In this document: one piece after another, positions 52,515-59,852 of the stretch
How positions within the stretch are numbered: position 1 is the stretch's first letter
Layout of the letters: each line of letters starts with the position of its first letter
Source of the DNA: JAXMAZ01 sp046350115
Lineage (GTDB): Bacteria > Planctomycetota > Planctomycetia > Gemmatales > Gemmataceae
Length of the DNA stretch: 64,000 bases
Assembly: GCA_046350115.1 (NCBI GenBank)
Contig: JAXMAZ010000005.1
Location: forward strand, 1 to 64,000
Direction: 5' to 3'
The notes under the pieces: model-generated
What the model saw: the letters and a program-made list of their open reading frames with translations, nothing else
The model's database searches: none
Told to the model about the DNA's origin: nothing
Translations under genes and position numbers: made by a program

Positions 52515-53549
52515 GTGAGCGTCGAAATCCGTAAAGGTCGGCCGTACCTGTACGCCGCCCGGCGGGTCAACGGCCGGGTGGTCAAGGTGTACGTCGGCCC
52601 GCTCAGCCCAGCCGAGGCCGCCCGTCAGCGTCGGCATGCGGACCGCGTCGCAGCCACGGCGGCAGCTCGCCGCCGCCGGGCCGCGGCCCGCCGCGCCCGG
52701 ATCGACGCTGTGCACGCGGTCGCAGTGGCGGCCGACGCGGCGCTCCGGGCGGCGGCCGCTACCGCCCTGGAGCAGGCCGGGTTCCACCGGCACAAGCGGC
52801 AGTGGCGGCGGGGGAGAGCGATGTCCACGACTTCTAACAGAGCTGGCGACCTGATGGCAGCCCTGCTCGGCCGGACCCGCCCAGGGACGGCCTGCCCGGA
52901 GCCGCTCCTCAACTACACGCCCGCGGATCCCGAGGTGGCGGCGCTGTTCGCGAAGGCCCGGGCCGGGGATCGGGAGGCGATCGACAAGTTGCCGGATCTG
53001 TTCGACGCTCGGGAGTGGTGGGGATGGGTCGGGCATGTGGACCGGCAAGCCACGGCCGCGGCCGTCGGCCGGCTGTGCGGGGACGACCCAGTCTGGAAGA
53101 CGGGTGTGGTCGACCGGGCGAACAAGGTGCTCGACGGTCTGCTCGGGGACAACCCGTCCATGGCCGAGCGGTTGCTCGCCCGGCGGGTGCAGGTGGCCTG
53201 GCTGGCGACGGTCGCCCTGGAACTGGCGGCGAGTGTCCGCCCACCCCGGGACCCGACCGCACTAGCCCACCTCGACCGGCGACTGGCGTCGGCGACCCGG
53301 CGGCTAGTGGATGCGACGAAGGCGTTAGCGGCGGTCCGCCGGCTCCAGACCCCGTGCTTGGTCCAGGCGACTGCGGTAGTTGCCGACAAGCTGACCGCGC
53401 TCGGCGGTGCGCGGCCGCCAACTATCCTCAGGGCTGCCGACGGGTCCGGGGCCGATCAGCCTGGCAGCCCGTCGGGGCGGAGCAAACCGACGGAAGGACA
53501 GGCCGCCACGGGCGGCCATCCGCGTCATCCAGGGAAGTCACGGTCGTGA
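52515..53549 (+). CDS. Unknown basic protein of the mobile element
   Basis: A 344-residue protein from GTG 52515 (a TTG at 52494 is an alternative). The N-terminus VSVEIRKGRPYLYAARRVNG and RVVKVYVGPLSPAEA looks like a small beta domain. An alanine/arginine-rich helix follows (about 40-90), then a helical core (AKARAGDREAIDKLPDLFDA, WLATVALELAASVRPPRDPT). The C-terminus is disordered. I recognise no family. The position after the replication module suggests a partition or packaging-type accessory role, but this is inference. Confidence 0.7.
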   Translation: MSVEIRKGRPYLYAARRVNGRVVKVYVGPLSPAEAARQRRHADRVAATAAARRRRAAARRARIDAVHAVAVAADAALRAAAATALEQAGFHRHKRQWRRGRAMSTTSNRAGDLMAALLGRTRPGTACPEPLLNYTPADPEVAALFAKARAGDREAIDKLPDLFDAREWWGWVGHVDRQATAAAVGRLCGDDPVWKTGVVDRANKVLDGLLGDNPSMAERLLARRVQVAWLATVALELAASVRPPRDPTALAHLDRRLASATRRLVDATKALAAVRRLQTPCLVQATAVVADKLTALGGARPPTILRAADGSGADQPGSPSGRSKPTEGQAATGGHPRHPGKSRS

Positions 53550-53686
53550 CGGTCGCTAACCGGCAACACTGCATGTGCGGGTTTCCGCGCTACTCTGGAC
53601 CGGGCATTTGCTGAAAGATGGCGGCCGGCTAAGACATCTAGCATCTGGTGGGCGCCGAGTAGACCGTGTTGTTCGTGGAGATAGCA

Positions 53687-54385
53687 ATGCAGTTAATTCA
53701 AACAAAACATGTATTGTTAATTTTTGCTTTACTTGGCATCATTCCGACGTTGGCTCGGGCCGACTTTATTCTGGTCGGCACGACAGGCGCCAACAATAAG
53801 CTTGCCGTCGGCAGCTTCGCCGGAGGCTCCGTCCTTGACGTTCACGTCACTGGGGCGGTCAATCTGCTCCCGCAAACAGGGTATGATTGGATCACGAACC
53901 CCGACGGCTCGGTCATCCTGATGACCGAGCCATTCACTTACCAATATGCCCTCCCTGGATCACACCTGTACCCCACGGTGGCAGGGGGGGACGGGATCAA
54001 CCGGTTTAGCGGGGGTGGAGCGAATTACGACACGGCCACGGGCACACCGTACGGCCCGTTCGGGTTCGCCGGTCAGGAGACGACAGATACCTCCGACCCA
54101 CGGGCCATTCGGTTCGGGGCCGTCGTCTACACCTTTGCTGACGACCCGGGTCGGGCCGATTGGCGGCTCTTGGGATATGGCGGTCAGATTACTCCCCCGC
54201 CGGGCGGCGGCCGCCTTTACCTAGCGATTAACGACTCCAACCTCGATGTCTACCCCGGGGCCAACTCGGGATCGTACACGGTCACGATCGCAACCGTACC
54301 GGAGCCGGCGTCGCTCGCGTTGTTCGCTCTCGGTGGGATTCTAATGGGAACGGTTGTTCGGACCAAGAAAGGTAAGACACGATAA
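53687..54385 (+). CDS. PEP-CTERM exosortase-sorted secreted protein
   Basis: A 232-residue protein with signal peptide (MQLIQTKHVLLIFALLGIIP, then TLARA) and a C-terminal PEP-CTERM anchor: VPEPASLALFALGGILMG followed by a basic RTKKGKTR. The middle part is beta-rich and glycine/aspartate-rich (DFILVGTTGANNKLAVGSFA, GRLYLAINDSNLDVYPGANS), probably an extracellular jelly-roll. The proline-glutamate-proline signal is recognised by exosortase, which is not in this window. Codon use is noticeably more AT-rich than in neighbours, a sign of transfer. It starts at ATG 53687. Confidence 0.9.
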   Translation: MQLIQTKHVLLIFALLGIIPTLARADFILVGTTGANNKLAVGSFAGGSVLDVHVTGAVNLLPQTGYDWITNPDGSVILMTEPFTYQYALPGSHLYPTVAGGDGINRFSGGGANYDTATGTPYGPFGFAGQETTDTSDPRAIRFGAVVYTFADDPGRADWRLLGYGGQITPPPGGGRLYLAINDSNLDVYPGANSGSYTVTIATVPEPASLALFALGGILMGTVVRTKKGKTR

Positions 54386-54760
54386 ACCAGTCGCACCATC
54401 TGACCGGCGGGATACGACTTTCCTAGATTCCTTACTCAAGCAGCCCTGTCGGCAGGGGAGCATGCCCGCTTGGAGGTGAGAGGAGGGGCTCATGCCCAAG
54501 CAAACCGAATCGCTGGTGCATGTCGATGAGGCGTTGAGAACGCGCGACTTGGCGAGGGCAGCCGGCCAGAACAATCCCGTGTTGTCCTTCCCCGAGTCCG
54601 GTGATCGAGTCCGTGTTCATGCGGCCGCCCGGCGGCCCCGTTGGGTATCCACCACCCAAGACTGGCCTGACAGGCGGGTGGGTAGGTTCTTCCCGCGGTG
54701 GGCTCGGTCTGGCCCCGCCGGGAACGGCCGAGCTAGTAAAGAGAGTTGGTTGTGTCATCG
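54386..54760. other. Intergenic stretch without supported gene
   Basis: 375 bases. A possible frame from 54492 (starting MPKQTESLVHVDEALRTRDL) becomes arginine-rich and overlaps the opposite-strand gene at 54761, so I do not accept it as a gene. No palindromic element or promoter is convincing here. Confidence 0.4.
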
Positions 54761-55063
54761 TCATCGCTGGCGCTCGGACGTCGGTCGGACGCGGATCAGC
54801 CGTGCGGACGGCGTCCGCTTGGTCGCAACCGCCCACCCCGGCTCGTGTCCGGCGTGCTCGAGCAGCCGGCGGAGGGCGGAGTTGGATCCGGGCGGGTAGT
54901 GGCTGGGGCCGAGGGCGTCGGCGATCAGCCCCAGCTCGTCGGACAGCTCGGTCGCCGTCCCGGTCCAGCCGTCGGCCGGGAGCTGGGCCAGCCAGATGGC
55001 GACCACCCGCCGCCCGTGGGCGGCGATCCGGAGCCTGGTAGCGGAGCCGGTGGACGACTGCAT
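54761..55063 (-). CDS. Winged-helix domain protein of the primase-C-terminal type
   Basis: A 100-residue protein. VVAIWLAQLPADGWTGTATE, then LSDELGLIADALGPSHYPPG and LRRLLEHAGHEPGWAVATKR, then LIRVRP. The GTATEL...RRL...I-V pattern resembles the winged helix found at the C-terminus of plasmid and phage primase/helicase proteins, here standing alone. It could be a separated regulatory or DNA-binding domain of the element. The start ATG at 55063 is clear. The surrounding DNA shows no partner. Confidence 0.6.
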   Translation of the reverse strand: MQSSTGSATRLRIAAHGRRVVAIWLAQLPADGWTGTATELSDELGLIADALGPSHYPPGSNSALRRLLEHAGHEPGWAVATKRTPSARLIRVRPTSERQR

Positions 55064-55290
55064 CGGGGCGCTCTCCTGGGGTTCGGCCGACGCCCTATCC
55101 TACGTAGCGACCCGTGGCCGAGAGCGGGGATAGACCGGGTGAGCGCGTGAGGTTCGACAAGCGGACGATGGCCGGCGATCCCGACCTGGGTGCCGCGTCC
55201 ACCAGCTACGTCGAGCGACAAAAACATGAGAATGAGGATGCGCCGGTTCACCCAGCTGACCAACGCCTTCTCAAAAATGCTGTCCAACCA

Positions 55291-55600
55291 CTAGGGCGTG
55301 TTGACGTTGCTCAGCCGCCGGAGGCGGAGGAAGCCGAGGACCAAGTGCACGACGCCGAGGAACATCCGCTTCAGCTTCTCGTACCGGGTGGCGAACCGGC
55401 GGAACTGCTTGGCCTTGGCGAACAGCCGCTCGACCTTGTTCCGCTCGCGGTAGCCGTCGGGCAGGAACGGCCATGGCGCCGCCCGGTTCGCCTTACTCGG
55501 GATGTTCGGGAAGACGCCCCGGTCCACGCAGGCGTGCCGCTGGCGGTCCCCGTCGAACCCCTTGACCAACCGGTGCACCACGTACGGCTCAGTGGAGATG
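55291..55600 (-). pseudogene. IS5-type transposase remnant (C-terminal part)
   Basis: The minus strand contains GFDGDRQRHACVDRGVFPNI, PSKANRAAPWPFLPDGYRER, NKVERLFAKAKQFRRFATRY and EKLKRMFLGVVHLVLGFLRL. This is the C-terminal DDE half of IS5/IS427-like transposases (catalytic Glu in NKVERLF). The N-terminal part with the first aspartates is lost. Its 5' side merges with the 3' end of the DUF6339-like gene, suggesting that the IS insertion cut that gene. Confidence 0.85.
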
Positions 55601-55633
55601 GACCAGTCATTCTGGCCTGCCTGCAATCCCGCA

Positions 55634-56554
55634 TCAAGGGCCTGCTCGGCGATCCGGTCGCCGCTCACGCGATTGCTCAAAGGCAGCGGGTTCATCATGC
55701 GACCGACTTTCCGCCTTAACCTCCGCGAGTTTGATCCTGGCAGCCAGGTCGTCCAGGATTTTTCGGACGGCGGCGATTTCGGTATCGGACACAGACTCCT
55801 CGTCCGGTCCCGTCGGCAGCTCGTCTATCACTGTCGTCACGTCGATCTTCTCATTGGCCCAATCCGCGACCGCCTGGGCGTCGATCGCTGGGCTGGCCGC
55901 GAGGGCGTCGAGGCACACAGTCCGCAGGGCCGCGTTAACCGCCTTCGCCATCCGCCTTCCCTGATCACTGGTGGGCCCGGTTCCACCAAATGTCGTTAGG
56001 AAGTCGATAGCAGCGAGGGCAGCCGCCCGGTGGTGCATCACGTTGAGTTTGAGCCAGGCGTAGGCGAACCTAGTCACCTTCAACGCCCGGGTGACGCGGC
56101 GATAATCAGGCCCATTGCGGGTGAGTTCGGCTGTCCACCAGAGCCATGCGAGTGCGTTCTTATCGTCCGGCCCGAGGAACCGGTCATTGGTCACCTCGTC
56201 CGGCTCGCCGTCCTCAGCTGCCTTCCGCTCCTGCCACCGCCACCGGACGTAGTGCGGGAACTCGACCACGGTCAGGTACTGCCATATCCGCCTGTCCGCT
56301 GCCTCACGCCTAGTCAGCCGGAGCGTGGCGTGGATCCGCGGACCGAGCCAAGGGTCCGACCCCAGCGGCTCGGATTCGAACATCTTCATGGCCGTGAAGA
56401 TGACCTCCCGGAGCGGTTCCAAGTCGATCGCCCGCCCGAGTTCGAGATCGATTGTGGCGCCAGCCGCGTCGACCGTCGTCACGTCCCCCCGCCGGAAGTC
56501 TTTGGTCACTAGATCCCGTGCTAGGGCCGGGTTCAAACCCTTCAGTGTGCTCAT
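55634..56554 (-). CDS. DUF6339-like protein, third gene of the GHKL operon
   Basis: A 306-residue protein starting at ATG 56554, overlapping the upstream gene's stop by 4 bp. WQYLTVVEFPHYVRWRWQER and LAWLWWTAELTRNGPDYRRV recall the DUF6339 family as I remember it, which occurs near restriction-type genes. The C-terminus ESRSHDEPAAFEQSRERR onward falls in sequence resembling the adjacent IS remnant, so the natural end may be lost. No catalytic motif is evident. I infer a subunit or adaptor of the system encoded with the ATPase. Confidence 0.65.
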   Translation of the reverse strand: MSTLKGLNPALARDLVTKDFRRGDVTTVDAAGATIDLELGRAIDLEPLREVIFTAMKMFESEPLGSDPWLGPRIHATLRLTRREAADRRIWQYLTVVEFPHYVRWRWQERKAAEDGEPDEVTNDRFLGPDDKNALAWLWWTAELTRNGPDYRRVTRALKVTRFAYAWLKLNVMHHRAAALAAIDFLTTFGGTGPTSDQGRRMAKAVNAALRTVCLDALAASPAIDAQAVADWANEKIDVTTVIDELPTGPDEESVSDTEIAAVRKILDDLAARIKLAEVKAESRSHDEPAAFEQSRERRPDRRAGP

Positions 56555-57552
56555 GCCGTCTCCTCCACGCGGTAGGTCTGGACGAACCGGCGCAGCGACT
56601 CGTTCGCCTTCACAATGTCCCCCACGACCGCCTCGGCCCGGGCAAAAAACTCTGCGGCACCCGGGTGCTCCCGCCACTCTACAGCCGCTAGCGCCAGCAA
56701 CTCTCGCTCTGTCTTCCCTGGGGCGACCTCGGGCAGGATCAATTTCAACACCTCTGTCTGCCACTGTGACTCCGGCCAGTCCGACTCGCTGGTGTCGTCG
56801 GCCGCCGGGTCGTTGCGGACGGCTGAGAGGGCGTCGGCAATGAGAGCGAGCCAGACTCCTCGCGCAATCCCGGTCCGTTGGAAGTCGTGCAGCCCCCGAT
56901 CCGCCCCCCGCCGGTCCTTCCGGTCCCGGAGGAGCGGTTCGAGCCCTTCGAACCCGGAGTTCAGCCACAACTCCGGTACGCCGCCGGTGAACGCGACGAT
57001 GTGGGTGGACCGCGGGAAGTCCCGGGCCGGCAAGGGAGCGTCGGGGTTTTTGAAGTTCAGCCACCTCACGCGGAGGGTGCCCTTGAGCCGGAGGCTCTCC
57101 GGCTCGTCCGCGTATACGGTCCACCCCGGTGCCGCGGCGACCGGACGGTGGGGGACCCCGTCCACACCCGCGGTCATGGTGGTGACGAGCGTCACCCGGT
57201 CCCGGTAGTTCTCCCGGTCTAGTTCGAGTGTCCCCGACCAGCGGCCCGGGTCGAGTTCCGACCGGGCGAGTCGGAGCGGCTGCCGGGTGTTGGTCGGCAG
57301 GCAGTTGGCGACCACCACGACCGACACCGGCCCGTGTCGGACCTCGAACGGACGGACGCGGTCGGGGTCGCAGGTTAGTTCCAGGTCGAGCTCGGCCCGC
57401 CGCCACGGCGCGTGGTCGTCGTACAGCGGGACGGTCGCGTCGTCCCGCTTCACCAGGTGGGGCCGGGCCGCCCCGTTGAGCCGGAGGCCTGAAATGGTCA
57501 GGGCCGGGTCGGCGTCGGCCAGGGTGTCGTAGGGGAACAGGACTGTGCTCAC
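56551..57552 (-). CDS. Unknown protein, second gene of the GHKL operon
   Basis: A 333-residue protein starting at GTG 57552, overlapping the ATPase gene stop by 4 bp. It is beta-rich at first (LTISGLRLNGAARPHLVKRD, RAELDLELTCDPDRVRPFEV, VSVVVVANCLPTNTRQPLRL) and helical at the end (WQTEVLKLILPEVAPGKTER, FVQTYRVEETA). I do not recognise a family. The strict 4-bp overlaps on both sides make it an obligate partner of the HTH-GHKL ATPase and the DUF6339-like protein. Confidence 0.7.
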   Translation of the reverse strand: MSTVLFPYDTLADADPALTISGLRLNGAARPHLVKRDDATVPLYDDHAPWRRAELDLELTCDPDRVRPFEVRHGPVSVVVVANCLPTNTRQPLRLARSELDPGRWSGTLELDRENYRDRVTLVTTMTAGVDGVPHRPVAAAPGWTVYADEPESLRLKGTLRVRWLNFKNPDAPLPARDFPRSTHIVAFTGGVPELWLNSGFEGLEPLLRDRKDRRGADRGLHDFQRTGIARGVWLALIADALSAVRNDPAADDTSESDWPESQWQTEVLKLILPEVAPGKTERELLALAAVEWREHPGAAEFFARAEAVVGDIVKANESLRRFVQTYRVEETA

Positions 57553-59714
57553 GCCACGACCTCCTTCACGTCGGCGATCTTCTTGATGTCGACCACGACA
57601 CAGGAGTCGGTCGCCGGGATCGGGTGCGACTCCGGGTCAGTCGCCCCGCCGAACCGGACCTCGCGGGTGTCCGGCGGCACCAACAGGATCCTCCCCCGGA
57701 CTTCGCAACCCTTCTCGGCCTTGAGGGACGCCCAGCCAACCGGGGTCCCGGTCCCGGTCTCCGCCAGGAAGTAGACCGCCGGGGTAATCTTCTGCCACGC
57801 CTTCCGGGGGCGGAGCCGGATTCGGGCGGTGACCTGCCAGCGGCCGGCGGCGTCCACCTTGCCCTCCTGCCAGACGACCCGCGGCTGCTCGGGGCGGGCC
57901 GTCGGCTCGGCACCGATGCGGAATAACTCCTTGAGCGAGTTCGGTCCGTCACCCATGTCTTTCGGGACCGGCTTGACCAGATCCCGGACGGCTTCGGCAG
58001 CGGCCTTCAGGAAGCCGTCGAGCCGGGAGATGCACCCGCGGGCGTACTCCTTGGGCAGGTTCGTGCTCTTCCCCGTCCACTGGTTGTGGGACGGCGGCTC
58101 GGCCGTCCGCAGGAACAGTTCGGCCGCGGCGTCCGCGTGCGGCGCGGGTCGGGCGACCCCGGGTGCGACGAACTCCGGGGCCCGCCCGCACAGGAGCAGG
58201 GCGTGGAACGGCCGGGCCCCGAGGCAGACCCCGGCGAGCGACTTCCACTGCACCACCATCCCGGGACCGCGGAACATCGCCAGGTAGTTGGGCGTCTCAA
58301 ACTCGGACTCCGGGGCGTCCTCGTCCGCCGGCGTGACCAGAAGCACCGCCTTGTGCTCCTGCTCGGCGTGCTTCGGGTCGACGGTTCGCTTGGGGACGGT
58401 GAGGGCCACCTCGCGGGCCGCCACCTCGTCCTTCCGGTCGCCGAGCTGCTCGACCGTCGCGTCGTCCCGGAGCGCCCGGAGCATCCGGACGGCGGCGGGG
58501 ACGTGGGTCTCGGGGTTCACTGCCTGGGCGAACGCCGGCTTCCTGTCCCGGTACTGCTGGCCCGACTCGTACACCTCGACCCGGACGCCGAGCTTCTCCG
58601 CGACCAGGGCCGGGAAGAAGTTCTCGGCCGCTGCCCGGACCAGGTCCTGCGCCAGTTCCACAGGCTTACGCTCGGTGTCGGCACTCGCGTCGTGAAAGCC
58701 GACGACGCAGGTCGTCGTCCCGGTCCCCTCCCGGCCGATGTACAGGTCGTCGGCCAGAGTTCTGTTCTCCCAATACGAGGTGGCCGTACCGTCCTCATCA
58801 GTCCGCCCGAACCAGCCCGGTCCGGCGTACTCCTCTTTCCCACACTTGTGCCAGGCGAGTTCGGACCGACCGAACACCCGGTACAGGGCCTTCCCCTCTT
58901 CCGGCTTTGTCAGGTTCGAGCAGAACAGGACGGTGGACAGCCGCGACGCCCGCCACAGCACCGCCTTGCCGAGGCCGAAGGCCCCGCCGGCGCCGCTCGC
59001 CCCGCCGGCCGACCCGTCGCCGTCTTTGTTGGAGTCCAGGTTGTTGCGGCACAGGGCGGTGAAGTGGCCGCTCCTCCGCTCGGGTCCGGTCAGGCCGGAG
59101 GTGCCGGTGTCCTCGATCACGAGCAGCTGCAACTCGTCCTTCCGGTCCAGTTGCTCCAGGCCGTCGCGGAGGAGGGTGTTGAACTTCTGCTTCCCGGCAG
59201 TGGACGCGTCGATATGCGGGCGGAGGGCGTCCCACCTTAGCGCCTCGCGGAAGTCGTTGAAGTCCATCCCGGAAAGGGTGATGATCCGGAACACGACCTC
59301 AACCTTCTTGTCCGGCGAGACGGCCGCGTCCTTGGCGTTCTGGAGGACTTCGCGGACGAGCACGTCGAGCCCGGGGTCGAACGACCAGACGTTGGCGTTG
59401 CCGTAGTCGCGGCCGCCGTCCTCGGGGGCGGCGCGGAACCCCCAGCCGGCGTTTTCTCGGTACTCGTCCCGGTCGGCGTCTGGGTCGATCGCTTTCATCG
59501 GCGGGATGCCATCGGCGAGCCACTCCCGCCGGACCCCAAGGTGTTTGGCGAGGTCGGTGAGATTGTCAGCCGAGGGGTTCTTCGTGCCCGAGAGCCACTG
59601 AGAAACCGCCGGCTGGGTAGTGCCTACCAAAACGGCTAGTTTACTCTGGGTTATTCTGGCCGATTCCATCGCCTTGCGAAGTCGCTCATCAAGCGAGTCA
59701 TTCTTCGGTGGCAT
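57549..59714 (-). CDS. XRE-type HTH fused to a GHKL (Hsp90/MutL/MORC-like) ATPase
   Basis: A 721-residue fusion. Residues about 8-66 are a Cro/CI-type HTH (RITQSKLAVLVGTTQPAVSQ, LSGTKNPSADNLTDLAK). The GHKL ATPase follows: N-box LVREVLQNAKDAA (about 119-131), G1 VIEDTGTSGLTG (about 199-210) and the glycine-rich lid GAGGAFGLGKAVLWRAS (about 241-257). The C-terminal 350 residues are unrecognised. GHKL ATPases related to MutL and MORC occur in prokaryotic restriction neighbourhoods (established knowledge). The fused HTH suggests autoregulation at the palindromic operator in its own promoter. It starts the three-gene operon and is divergent to the methyltransferase. Confidence 0.88.
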   Translation of the reverse strand: MPPKNDSLDERLRKAMESARITQSKLAVLVGTTQPAVSQWLSGTKNPSADNLTDLAKHLGVRREWLADGIPPMKAIDPDADRDEYRENAGWGFRAAPEDGGRDYGNANVWSFDPGLDVLVREVLQNAKDAAVSPDKKVEVVFRIITLSGMDFNDFREALRWDALRPHIDASTAGKQKFNTLLRDGLEQLDRKDELQLLVIEDTGTSGLTGPERRSGHFTALCRNNLDSNKDGDGSAGGASGAGGAFGLGKAVLWRASRLSTVLFCSNLTKPEEGKALYRVFGRSELAWHKCGKEEYAGPGWFGRTDEDGTATSYWENRTLADDLYIGREGTGTTTCVVGFHDASADTERKPVELAQDLVRAAAENFFPALVAEKLGVRVEVYESGQQYRDRKPAFAQAVNPETHVPAAVRMLRALRDDATVEQLGDRKDEVAAREVALTVPKRTVDPKHAEQEHKAVLLVTPADEDAPESEFETPNYLAMFRGPGMVVQWKSLAGVCLGARPFHALLLCGRAPEFVAPGVARPAPHADAAAELFLRTAEPPSHNQWTGKSTNLPKEYARGCISRLDGFLKAAAEAVRDLVKPVPKDMGDGPNSLKELFRIGAEPTARPEQPRVVWQEGKVDAAGRWQVTARIRLRPRKAWQKITPAVYFLAETGTGTPVGWASLKAEKGCEVRGRILLVPPDTREVRFGGATDPESHPIPATDSCVVVDIKKIADVKEVVA

Positions 59715-59738
59715 GCGATTTCGCTCCAGATTTAGGAT

Positions 59739-59773
59739 TCCATGGATAATAACCCATGGTTATATTGCGTCAA
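59739..59773 (-). promoter_or_regulatory. Sigma70-type promoter with palindromic operator for the GHKL operon
   Basis: On the minus strand TTGACG (59773-59768) is separated by 16 bases from TATTAT (59751-59746), a good -35/-10 pair with transcription starting near 59739 and a leader of about 25 bases. The spacer contains the palindrome ATAACC-CAT-GGTTAT (59749-59763 on the plus strand), and CCATGG recurs at 59740 and 59754. An HTH protein encoded by the first gene could repress here. Confidence 0.7.
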
Positions 59774-59852
59774 GATTTGTTTAGAACTAAAAGCTGGCTG
59801 ATGCGATTGGATTTGTTTTCATTGCCGGTTCTCTCACCAAGGCGACACCCCA

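Noticed and set aside
54492..54899. Plus-strand 135-residue frame
   Set aside because: It becomes arginine- and tryptophan-rich, overlaps the more convincing minus-strand winged-helix gene, and has no recognisable motif.
55634..57406. A 590-residue open frame extending upstream of the DUF6339-like start
   Set aside because: The N-terminal 280 residues are an out-of-frame reading of the overlapping middle gene, which has its own clear start and overlap.
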